Source: Rehaibacterium terrae (lineage in GTDB: Bacteria > Pseudomonadota > Gammaproteobacteria > Xanthomonadales > Xanthomonadaceae). From it: a stretch of DNA of 64,000 nucleotides. The notes under the pieces were generated by a model. It searched no databases. It saw only the letters and a list, made by a program, of their open reading frames with translations, and was not told the origin of the DNA. This document shows positions 56,887 to 64,000 of the stretch, piece after piece; within the stretch, counting starts at the first letter, position 1; every line of letters starts with the position of its first letter. The position numbers and the translations under genes are program-made. The stretch is from positions 62,001 through 126,000 of the forward strand of contig NZ_JACHHX010000005.1 of the NCBI RefSeq assembly GCF_014202935.1, read 5' to 3'.

Positions 56887-58644
56887 ATGCGCACCCACTA
56901 CTGCGGTCTCGTCGACGAGACCCTGATCGGCCGGACCGTGACCCTGTGCGGCTGGGCCGATGTCGCCCGCAACCTCGGCGGCGTCTGCTTCATCGACCTG
57001 CGCGACCACGAGGGCATCGTCCAGATCGTCGCCGAGCCGGACAACCCGGCCTATGCGGTCGCCGCCGAGGTGGGCTACGAGGACTGTCTGCGCGTCACCG
57101 GCACCGTGCGCGCCCGCCACAGCGTCAACGACCGCCTGCGCTCGGGCCGGGTCGAGGTCGTGGCCGAGACCATCGAGGTGCTCAACAAGGCCGCGCCGCT
57201 GCCGTTCCACGCTCATGAGAATCCGGGCGAGGAAATCCGCCTGAAGTACCGCTATCTCGACCTGCGCCGTCCCGAGATGCAGCGCATGATGCGCACCCGC
57301 ATCCGGCTGGTGCAGGCGCTGCGCCGCTGGCTCGACGCGCGCGGTTTCCAGGACATCGAGACGCCGATCCTGACCAAGGCCACGCCCGAGGGGGCGCGCG
57401 ACTTCCTGGTGCCGGCGCGCCTGCATCCGGGCGAGTTCTACGCGCTGCCGCAGTCGCCGCAGCTGTTCAAGCAGATCCTGATGGTGGCCGGCTTCGACCG
57501 CTACTACCAGATCGCCCGCTGCTTCCGCGACGAGGCATTGCGCGCCGACCGCCAGCTCGAGTTCACCCAGCTCGACATGGAGTTCGCCTGGGTCAGTGAG
57601 CGTGACGTGCAGGACACCGTCGAGACGATGATCCGCGAGGTGTTCCGCGAGGTGATCGGCGTCCAGCTCGAGGATCCCTTCCCGCGCATGACCTATGCCG
57701 AGGCCATGCGCCGCTTCGGCTCGGACAAGCCCGACCTGCGCATCGACCTGGAACTGGTCGATGTCGCCGAACAGGTGAAGGGCTGCGGGTTCAAGGTGTT
57801 CGCCGACTGGGCCGACCACGTCGACGGCCGTGTCGCCGCGCTGCGCGCGCCGGGCGGCGCCAGCTTCTCGCGCAAGCAGATCGACGAGTGCGCCGCCCAT
57901 GTCGCCAAGTTCGGCGCCAAGGGGCTGGCGTGGATCCGCGTCGACGACCTCGCCAAGGGCCGCGAGGGCATCAACTCGCCGATCGCCAAGTTCCTCGACG
58001 ACGCCACGCTGTCCGCGCTGCTGGCGGCGACGGGGGCGCGAAGCGGCGACCTGCTGTTCTTCGGCGCCGGCCCGTACAAGGTGGTGTGCGATTTCATGGG
58101 CGCGCTGCGGCTCAAGCTCGGCGCCGACCTGGGTCGCGTCGAGCACGCCTGGCGGCCGTTGTGGGTCACCGACTTCCCGATGTTCGAGTGGGACGAGGAG
58201 CAGGCGCGCTACGTGGCCCTGCACCACCCGTTCACCGCGCCGGCGGTGGACGATATCGCCGAGCTCAAGGCCAACGCACGCACCGCCGTCTCGCGCGGCT
58301 ACGACATGGTGCTCAACGGCAACGAGATCGGCGGCGGCTCGATCCGCATCCATCGCCCGGACATGCAGAGCGCGGTGTTCGACCTGCTCGGCATCGGCGC
58401 CGAGGAGGCCGAGGCCAAGTTCGGCTTCCTGCTCGACGCGCTGCGCTACGGCGCGCCGCCGCACGGCGGCATCGCCTTCGGCATCGACCGCATCGCCGCG
58501 CTGATGGCCGGCACCGATTCGATCCGCGACGTGATCGCCTTCCCCAAGACCACCACCGCGCAGTGCCCGATGACCGGCGCGCCGTCGCCGATCCCGGACG
58601 AGCAGCTGGCCGAGCTGCACATCCGCCCGGTGCCCAAGGGCTGA
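56887..58644 (+). CDS. aspS: aspartyl-tRNA synthetase
   Basis: Charges tRNA-Asp. 585 residues, bacterial type. N-terminal OB-fold anticodon domain ([31 protein letters not shown]), then class II motif 1 (about 155-190), motif 2 [21 protein letters not shown], and motif 3 [16 protein letters not shown] near 525-540; the bacterial GAD insert lies between (about 285-420, [17 protein letters not shown]). ATG at 56887 gives the family N-terminus; the frame is open upstream to 56740 but starts there do not fit. It heads a plus-strand run through yebC and the ruv genes, which is the order in many gammaproteobacteria. Confidence 0.97.
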   Translation: MRTHYCGLVDETLIGRTVTLCGWADVARNLGGVCFIDLRDHEGIVQIVAEPDNPAYAVAAEVGYEDCLRVTGTVRARHSVNDRLRSGRVEVVAETIEVLNKAAPLPFHAHENPGEEIRLKYRYLDLRRPEMQRMMRTRIRLVQALRRWLDARGFQDIETPILTKATPEGARDFLVPARLHPGEFYALPQSPQLFKQILMVAGFDRYYQIARCFRDEALRADRQLEFTQLDMEFAWVSERDVQDTVETMIREVFREVIGVQLEDPFPRMTYAEAMRRFGSDKPDLRIDLELVDVAEQVKGCGFKVFADWADHVDGRVAALRAPGGASFSRKQIDECAAHVAKFGAKGLAWIRVDDLAKGREGINSPIAKFLDDATLSALLAATGARSGDLLFFGAGPYKVVCDFMGALRLKLGADLGRVEHAWRPLWVTDFPMFEWDEEQARYVALHHPFTAPAVDDIAELKANARTAVSRGYDMVLNGNEIGGGSIRIHRPDMQSAVFDLLGIGAEEAEAKFGFLLDALRYGAPPHGGIAFGIDRIAALMAGTDSIRDVIAFPKTTTAQCPMTGAPSPIPDEQLAELHIRPVPKG

Positions 58645-58695
58645 CGGCGGGCTGGCGGCGCGCTGCGACGCCCCGGTCTGCGGCAGGATGGCGGC

Positions 58696-59325
58696 ATGGG
58701 CGAGCCGGTCATCCTCCTGCACGGTCTGTGGCTGCGCGGCTTCGCGCTGTGGCCGCTGGCACGGCGGTTGGCGCGGGCCGGCTTCGCGCCGGAAATCTTC
58801 GATTATCCGAGTGTGCGCGGCGGCCCGGAGCCGGCCATCGCCCGCCTCGCCGCGCGCCTGGCCGAGCACGGCGGCGCGCCGCATCTGGTCGGACACAGCC
58901 TGGGCGGACTGATCGCGCTGGAGACGCTGCGCCGCCATCCCGGGCTGCCGGTGCGGCGGGTGGTCTGCCTGGGCTCGCCGCTGGCCGGCAGCCGCGCGGC
59001 GGCGCGCGCAAGCACACGGCTGCCGCGGCTGGCGCGAGCGCTCGGCGCCGGCCAGCGGCTGATCGTCGAGGGCATCGGCTGCTGGGAGGGGCGGGCCGAG
59101 GTCGGCGTGGTCGCCGGGTCGCTGGCCTGGGGCATGGGGCGGGTGCTCGGCCGTTTCGACGGCCCGCACGACGGCACGGTCGCCGTCGCCGAGACCCGCA
59201 TTCCGGGGCTGTCCGACCATCGGACGATCCGTTGCAACCACACCGGTCTGCTGCTCGCGCCGGCAGCGGCGCGGCTGGCGGCGGCGTTCCTGCGCGAGGG
59301 CCGCTTCGGTCCGCCGCCCGGCTGA
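58696..59325 (+). CDS. alpha/beta-hydrolase (lipase/esterase-like)
   Basis: 209 residues, short, without cap domain. Oxyanion strand VILLHGLWLRGFALWPLARRLA, nucleophile elbow LVGHSLGGLIALE (Ser about 68), a later Asp in GPHDGTVAVAETR and His in CNHTGLLL. This is the lipase class 2/PGAP1-like group (HGLWLRG). Substrate unknown. It sits 52 bases after aspS and before yebC, a place where the conserved cluster usually has no gene. Confidence 0.85.
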   Translation: MGEPVILLHGLWLRGFALWPLARRLARAGFAPEIFDYPSVRGGPEPAIARLAARLAEHGGAPHLVGHSLGGLIALETLRRHPGLPVRRVVCLGSPLAGSRAAARASTRLPRLARALGAGQRLIVEGIGCWEGRAEVGVVAGSLAWGMGRVLGRFDGPHDGTVAVAETRIPGLSDHRTIRCNHTGLLLAPAAARLAAAFLREGRFGPPPG

Positions 59326-59340
59326 GCCGGCCCGGCCCGC

Positions 59341-59346
59341 TATAAT
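59341..59346 (+). promoter_or_regulatory. -10 box of yebC
   Basis: A perfect TATAAT 42 bases before the yebC ATG; here a normal leader with a CCGAGGA ribosome-binding site remains, in contrast to the leaderless pattern elsewhere. Confidence 0.55.
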
Positions 59347-59388
59347 CCTGCGGTTTCCACCCCGCTGTCCCGAGGACGTTGCAACGCC

Positions 59389-60129
59389 ATGGCCGGTCAT
59401 TCCAAGTGGGCCAACATCCAGCATCGCAAGAACGCGCAGGACGCCAAGCGCGGCAAGATCTTCACCAAGGTGATCCGCGAGATCACCGTCGCCGCGCGCA
59501 CCGGCGGCGGCGACCCGGCCGCCAACCCGCGCCTGCGGCTGGCGATCGACAGGGCGCTTTCGGTCAACATGCCCAAGGACAACATCGAGCGCGCCATCAA
59601 GAAGGCCACCGGCGAGCTGGAAGGCGTGAGCTACGAGGAGATCCGCTTCGAGGGCTATGCCCCGGGCGGGGTGGCGGTGATCGTCGAGACCATGACCGAC
59701 AACCGCAACCGCACCGTCGCCGACGTGCGCCATGCCTTCAGCAAGTTCGGCGGCAACCTCGGCACCGACGGCTCGGTAGCCTTCATGTTCCGCAAGCTCG
59801 GCGTGCTCAGCTACGCGCCCGGTGCCGATGAGGACCGGGTGACCGAGGCCGCCATCGTGGCCGGTGCCGACGACATCGTGGTGCACCCGGACGACGGCTC
59901 GATCGAGGTGCTGTGCGCGCCGGAGAACTTCGAGGCCGTGAAGCAGGCGATGACGGCCGCCGGCCTGCCGCCCGACGAGGCCGAGGTGACCATGCGCGCC
60001 GACAACGACATCGCCGTGACCGGCGAAACCGCCCAGCAGGTCGCCAGGCTGCTCGACTGGCTGGAGGACATGGACGACGTGCAGTCGGTCTATTCGAATG
60101 CCGAGCTTGGGGCGGATGCGTATGGGTGA
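59389..60129 (+). CDS. yebC: YebC/PmpR-family regulator
   Basis: 246 residues, start [22 protein letters not shown] and three-domain pattern of the family ([76 protein letters not shown]). Known as a DNA-binding regulator and, more recently, as a translation factor that relieves ribosome stalling. Upstream of ruvC as in most proteobacteria; a long inverted repeat separates the two. Confidence 0.96.
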   Translation: MAGHSKWANIQHRKNAQDAKRGKIFTKVIREITVAARTGGGDPAANPRLRLAIDRALSVNMPKDNIERAIKKATGELEGVSYEEIRFEGYAPGGVAVIVETMTDNRNRTVADVRHAFSKFGGNLGTDGSVAFMFRKLGVLSYAPGADEDRVTEAAIVAGADDIVVHPDDGSIEVLCAPENFEAVKQAMTAAGLPPDEAEVTMRADNDIAVTGETAQQVARLLDWLEDMDDVQSVYSNAELGADAYG

Positions 60130-60137
60130 TTCGAGAA

Positions 60138-60235
60138 GCGGAAACCGGGAACCGGTAGCCGGTAACCGGAGGGCGGCTTGCGGCTGCCGCGCGGCTGCTC
60201 TTTCCGGTTACCGGCTACCGGTTCCCGGTTTCCGC
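60138..60235. repeat. 33-base perfect inverted repeat
   Basis: Arms 60138-60170 and 60203-60235 are exact reverse complements, 32 bases apart. Each arm is itself built from ACCGG-based units (AAACCGGGAACCGGTAGCCGG is of this type). It lies in the 213-base yebC-ruvC gap, starting 9 bases after the yebC stop. The transcript would form a 33-bp stem, able to act as terminator, attenuator or RNase site; such iterative repeats occur in Lysobacterales genomes. Confidence 0.9.
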
Positions 60236-60342
60236 TGCCCGTCCCGTCGATGACCCGCATCCTCGGCACCCTTCGACTCCGGGCGCCCTGCGCCCTGCGC
60301 TCAGGGCGGTCGGCATTCGGCATGAAGATGGCGGAGGCGTAG

Positions 60343-60867
60343 ATGGTCCGGATCCTGGGTGTCGACCCCGGCTCGGTGCGCACCGGCATCGGCATCGTCG
60401 ACGCCGATGCGACCGGGCGTTGCACGCATGTGCACCACGAGGCGCTGACCGTCGGCGGCGACGACGATTTTCCGCGTCGGCTCAAGGCGATCTTCGACCG
60501 GCTCGGCGCCCTCATCGAGCGCTACCGGCCGCAGGAAATCGCCATCGAGCGGGTATTCGTGGCGAAGAACCCGGACTCGGCGCTCAAGCTCGGCCAGGCG
60601 CGCGGCGCGGCGATCTGCGCCGTGGTGGCGCGCGAGCTGCCCGTACACGAATACGCGCCGATGCAGGTCAAGAATGCCGTGGTCGGTCGCGGCGTGGCCG
60701 ACAAGACCCAGGTGCAGCACATGGTCGGCGTGCTGCTGGGCCTGAAGCAGAAACTGCAGCCCGACGCCGCCGACGCGCTGGCGGTGGCGATCACCCACGC
60801 CCATTCGCGCACCCTGGCCGAGCGCACCGGGGTGCTGGCCTCCACGCTGCTGCGGCGTCGCCGCTGA
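60343..60867 (+). CDS. ruvC: Holliday-junction resolvase RuvC
   Basis: 174-residue endonuclease that cuts Holliday junctions. Acidic active site starts with [17 protein letters not shown] (Asp 7), then the Glu in [13 protein letters not shown] (about 66), and the Asp residues near the C-terminus in [16 protein letters not shown] (about 139 and 142). [16 protein letters not shown] is conserved. GGCGGAGG lies before the ATG. First of ruvC-ruvA-ruvB, here with repeats between the genes. Confidence 0.96.
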   Translation: MVRILGVDPGSVRTGIGIVDADATGRCTHVHHEALTVGGDDDFPRRLKAIFDRLGALIERYRPQEIAIERVFVAKNPDSALKLGQARGAAICAVVARELPVHEYAPMQVKNAVVGRGVADKTQVQHMVGVLLGLKQKLQPDAADALAVAITHAHSRTLAERTGVLASTLLRRRR

Positions 60868-60924
60868 GCACTGCAGGAGCAGGGTGGGCCGCTACACTCT
60901 GCCGGCCGCCACAGGAGCCGCAGC

Positions 60925-61527
60925 ATGATCGGACGACTCAAGGGGATCCTCATCCACAAGCAGCCGCCGTGGCTGGTGGTCGACGTGCATGGCGTCGGCT
61001 ACGAGCTGGAAGCACCGATGAGCACCTTCTACGACCTGCCCGAGGTCGGGCGCGAGGTGTCGCTGTACACCCACTACGCGCAGAAGGAGGACTCGGTGGC
61101 GCTGTACGGCTTCCTCAAGGAGTCCGAGCGGCGGCTGTTCCGCGACCTGCAGAAGGTCAGCGGCATCGGCGCCAGGATCGCGCTCGCCGTACTCTCGGGC
61201 GTGAGCGTCGAGGAGTTCGCCCGGCTGGTGCAGGCCGGCGACGTCGCCGCGCTCACCCGCATCCCCGGGATCGGCAAGAAGACCGCCGAACGCATGGTGG
61301 TCGAGTTGCGCGACCGCGCCGCCGATTTCGGCGCCGGTGCGGCGGCGGTGCTGGCGGGGAAGGGCGGCGCGGCGCCGGCCGACCCGCTCGCCGAGGCCGT
61401 CGTCGCCCTGCAGCAGCTCGGCTACAAGCCGGCCGAGGCCGCCCGCATGGCCGAGAAGGCGAAAGCAGACGGCGACAGCGCCGAGGCCATCATCCGCAAG
61501 GCGCTCAAGTCCGCGTTGCGGACCTGA
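60925..61527 (+). CDS. ruvA: Holliday-junction-binding protein RuvA
   Basis: 200 residues: OB-fold N-domain ([21 protein letters not shown]), acidic pin and two helix-hairpin-helix motifs ([18 protein letters not shown] and [21 protein letters not shown]), Ala/Gly-rich linker, and the C-terminal domain that binds RuvB ([23 protein letters not shown]). TACACT 43 bases upstream of the start may be the -10, and CAGGAG the ribosome site. Confidence 0.97.
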   Translation: MIGRLKGILIHKQPPWLVVDVHGVGYELEAPMSTFYDLPEVGREVSLYTHYAQKEDSVALYGFLKESERRLFRDLQKVSGIGARIALAVLSGVSVEEFARLVQAGDVAALTRIPGIGKKTAERMVVELRDRAADFGAGAAAVLAGKGGAAPADPLAEAVVALQQLGYKPAEAARMAEKAKADGDSAEAIIRKALKSALRT

Positions 61528-61632
61528 GTGCCGGGAGTCGGCAGCGCGACCGGCGATGCTGCGGCGGGAAGGCGCAGGCTCTACACTGCGATGCCATGCG
61601 TGTGCCTGAACGGGTCGAGCGCCCGCTCTGAC

Positions 61633-61662
61633 GATTCCCGATTCGCCGTTCCCGATTCCCGG
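61633..61662. repeat. GGGAATCGG-type iterative repeat before ruvB
   Basis: GATTCCCGATTCGCCGTTCC then CGATTCCCGG: three near-copies of the ATTCCCG unit, ending 5 bases before the ruvB ATG. It leaves no room for a Shine-Dalgarno sequence. A similar unit type builds the inverted repeat before ruvC. Confidence 0.75.
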
Positions 61663-61667
61663 CTGCA

Positions 61668-62704
<1,037 letters not shown>

Positions 62705-62708
<4 letters not shown>

Positions 62709-63157
62709 CCGGAGGCGGCGCAGGCGCCGACGCACGGCGGCCGGGGGGCGTTGAATTCCCGTTCATCTGGCCCACCCGGGTTTACTGGGAAGATACCGAC
62801 GCCGGCGGCGTGGTCTACCACGCCAGCTACCTGTGCTTCCTCGAGCGCGCCCGCACCGAATGGCTGCGGTCGCTCGGCGTGGGCCAGCAGGCGCTGCGGG
62901 AGGACGCGGACCGGGTGTTCGCGGTGCGGGCGATGAGGCTCGACTTCCTCAGGCCGGCGCGGCTGGACGATCAGCTGGCGGTCAGCGTGGAGCTGGCTGA
63001 ATGCCGGCGGGCGAGTCTGGTGTTACGGCAGGCGATCGTGCGCGACGGGGAGACGCTGCTCACCGCCGAGGTGCGCGTCGCCTGCCTGGCGGCTTCCGAT
63101 TTCCGTCCGCGTCCGCTGCCGGAGGCAGTGCGCGCGGCATTGATGCTTCCGGAGTGA
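62705..63157 (+). CDS. ybgC: Tol-Pal system-associated acyl-CoA thioesterase YbgC
   Basis: 150-residue hotdog-fold 4HBT thioesterase. The active-site region is [31 protein letters not shown] (Asp about 24 in [11 protein letters not shown]; given as one family segment in halves here: [15 protein letters not shown] and [16 protein letters not shown]). The start used is the ATG-like codon of the frame at 62705 (GTG), overlapping ruvB; the N-terminal 20 residues are extra relative to E. coli. First gene of the tol-pal cluster. Confidence 0.93.
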
Positions 63158-63163
63158 GAGCGG

Positions 63164-63931
63164 ATGAACGAACTGATTCCCCTGCTGGCCGCCCTGGCCG
63201 CCCCGGCGGTCGAGGCCGTCGCCCCCGGTGCCACCGCGGCCGCCGTGCCGCTCGGCGGCGAGCTCGACTACTGGCAGCTGATCATGCACGCCAGCCTGCC
63301 GGTCAAGGCCGTCATGCTGCTGCTGGCTTTCGGCTCGGTCGCCTCCTGGACGATCATCTTCCGCAAGCACAAGTCGCTCAACGACGCCGCCGACGAGGCC
63401 GAGGCCTTCGAGGAGCGCTTCTGGTCGGGGATCGACCTCAACCAGCTCTACCGCGAGGCCAGCGACCGCAACCGCAGCGTGAGGGGGCTGGAGGCGATCT
63501 TCGAAGCCGGCTTCAGCGAATTCGCCCGCCTGCGCCAGAAGCGCGGCGTGGACGCCCGCACCCAGCTCGAGGGTGCCCAGCGCGCCATGCGCGCCCAGCT
63601 CTCGCGCGAGGTCGGCGAGCTCGAGCACAACCTGGAGTTCCTGGCCAACGTCGGCTCGATCGCGCCCTACGTCGGCCTGTTCGGCACCGTCTGGGGCATC
63701 ATGATCTCCTTCCAGGGCCTGGCCAACGTCAAGGAGGCGACCATCGCCACCGTCGCGCCGGGCATCTCCGAGGCGCTGATCGCCACCGCGATGGGCCTGT
63801 TCGCCGCCATCCCGGCGGTCTGGGCCTACAACCGCTACGCCACCAAGGTCGACCGGATCAACGCGCGCTACGAGGCCTTCGCCGAGGAGTTCAGCTCGAT
63901 CCTGCAGCGCCAGGCGCACCTGGACGATTGA
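63164..63931 (+). CDS. tolQ: Tol-Pal system proton-channel subunit TolQ
   Basis: 255-residue inner-membrane protein homologous to ExbB/MotA. Three membrane helices: SLPVKAVMLLLAFGSVASWTIIF (about 44-66), then LANVGSIAPYVGLFGTVWGIMISF and VAPGISEALIATAMGLFAAIPAVWAYN (about 160-230), separated by a cytoplasmic loop. The conserved Thr/Glu sites of the proton path are in GTVWGI and GISEALIATAMG. With TolR it energises outer-membrane constriction. It is 6 bases after ybgC. Extra Ala/Pro-rich N-terminal residues precede the first helix. Confidence 0.96.
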   Translation: MNELIPLLAALAAPAVEAVAPGATAAAVPLGGELDYWQLIMHASLPVKAVMLLLAFGSVASWTIIFRKHKSLNDAADEAEAFEERFWSGIDLNQLYREASDRNRSVRGLEAIFEAGFSEFARLRQKRGVDARTQLEGAQRAMRAQLSREVGELEHNLEFLANVGSIAPYVGLFGTVWGIMISFQGLANVKEATIATVAPGISEALIATAMGLFAAIPAVWAYNRYATKVDRINARYEAFAEEFSSILQRQAHLDD

Positions 63932-63948
63932 GAACCCCACCGCCGCCC

Positions 63949-63968
63949 CGTGGTCGTAATTGACCACG
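63949..63968. terminator. small hairpin between tolQ and tolR
   Basis: CGTGGTC and GACCACG pair around GTAATT in the 59-base gap. No T-run follows; it may modulate tolR translation or mRNA decay rather than terminate. Confidence 0.35.
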
Positions 63969-63990
63969 AGGGCCGAGCCGGAGCGCCGCC

Positions 63991-64000
63991 ATGTCCGCCT
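63991..64000 (+). CDS. tolR: probable start of tolR, cut by the window edge
   Basis: ATGTCCGCCT at the right edge, preceded by GGAG at about -11. The frame before it is closed by TGA. By conserved gene order this should be tolR; only three codons are visible, so the call rests on position. Confidence 0.5.

Noticed and set aside
56824-59886. Open frame of 1020 codons opposite aspS, the hydrolase and yebC
   Set aside because: Antisense shadow; aspS and yebC are certain.

Overview
The window looks like the chromosome of a high-GC (about 70% by eye) gammaproteobacterium, most likely of the order Lysobacterales (Xanthomonadales). The reasons are three large TonB-dependent receptors, an EI/HPr/EIIA-Man regulatory PTS next to mgtE, the aspS...yebC-ruvC-ruvA-ruvB-ybgC-tolQ order, and iterative intergenic repeats of the type seen in that order. 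No rRNA, tRNA or CRISPR array was seen. Family names come from reading the proteins; no database search was run.

Layout. 1-6.2 kb (mostly minus strand): the 5' part of an Lhr-type helicase, dusB, a nucleoside-salvage pair (PfkB sugar kinase + CNT nucleoside transporter), a membrane GGDEF protein with a degenerate active site, and a GDT1/TMEM165-family cation exporter behind a yybP-ykoY (Mn2+) riboswitch. 6.2-12.4 kb (plus): nadE, then a Fur-controlled haem-uptake locus (hemP, haem/haemoglobin TonB receptor, two uncharacterised proteins). 12.5-17.2 kb (minus): ECF sigma / anti-sigma-like protein / PDZ protein module and a Fur-boxed FecA-like receptor. 17.3-25.3 kb: SPFH/NfeD pair, bamD, rluD-pgeF, a TPR protein and clpB. 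25.4-32 kb: a second ECF sigma module ending in a DUF4097 protein, mgtE, and the three soluble PTS genes. 32-40.4 kb: GMC oxidoreductase, MFS transporter, and a fatty-acid operon (hydrolase, fadE, SRPBCC, DUF4442) facing a TetR gene.

40.5-50.6 kb is the most unusual part. A complete pckG is followed by a short 5' copy of the downstream histone-deacetylase-like gene, then by the last 23 codons of a different pckG, then by an island with a TonB receptor, group II intron and probable IS debris, a TPR-sulfotransferase, a truncated second sulfotransferase and a TPR-aspartyl/asparaginyl hydroxylase, and finally the complete deacetylase-like gene. The duplicated ends mark an old recombination event. 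The two enzymes are candidates for a peptide or protein modification set working with the receptor.

50.7-64 kb (mostly plus): S9 peptidase, ABC-F ATPase, SIMPL protein, FmdB zinc ribbon, lipoprotein, aspS, esterase-like hydrolase, yebC, ruvC, ruvA, ruvB, ybgC, tolQ and the first bases of tolR. A genome-wide habit shows repeatedly: good -10 boxes lie only 6-8 bases before the start codon and no Shine-Dalgarno sequence is present, as expected of leaderless mRNAs.
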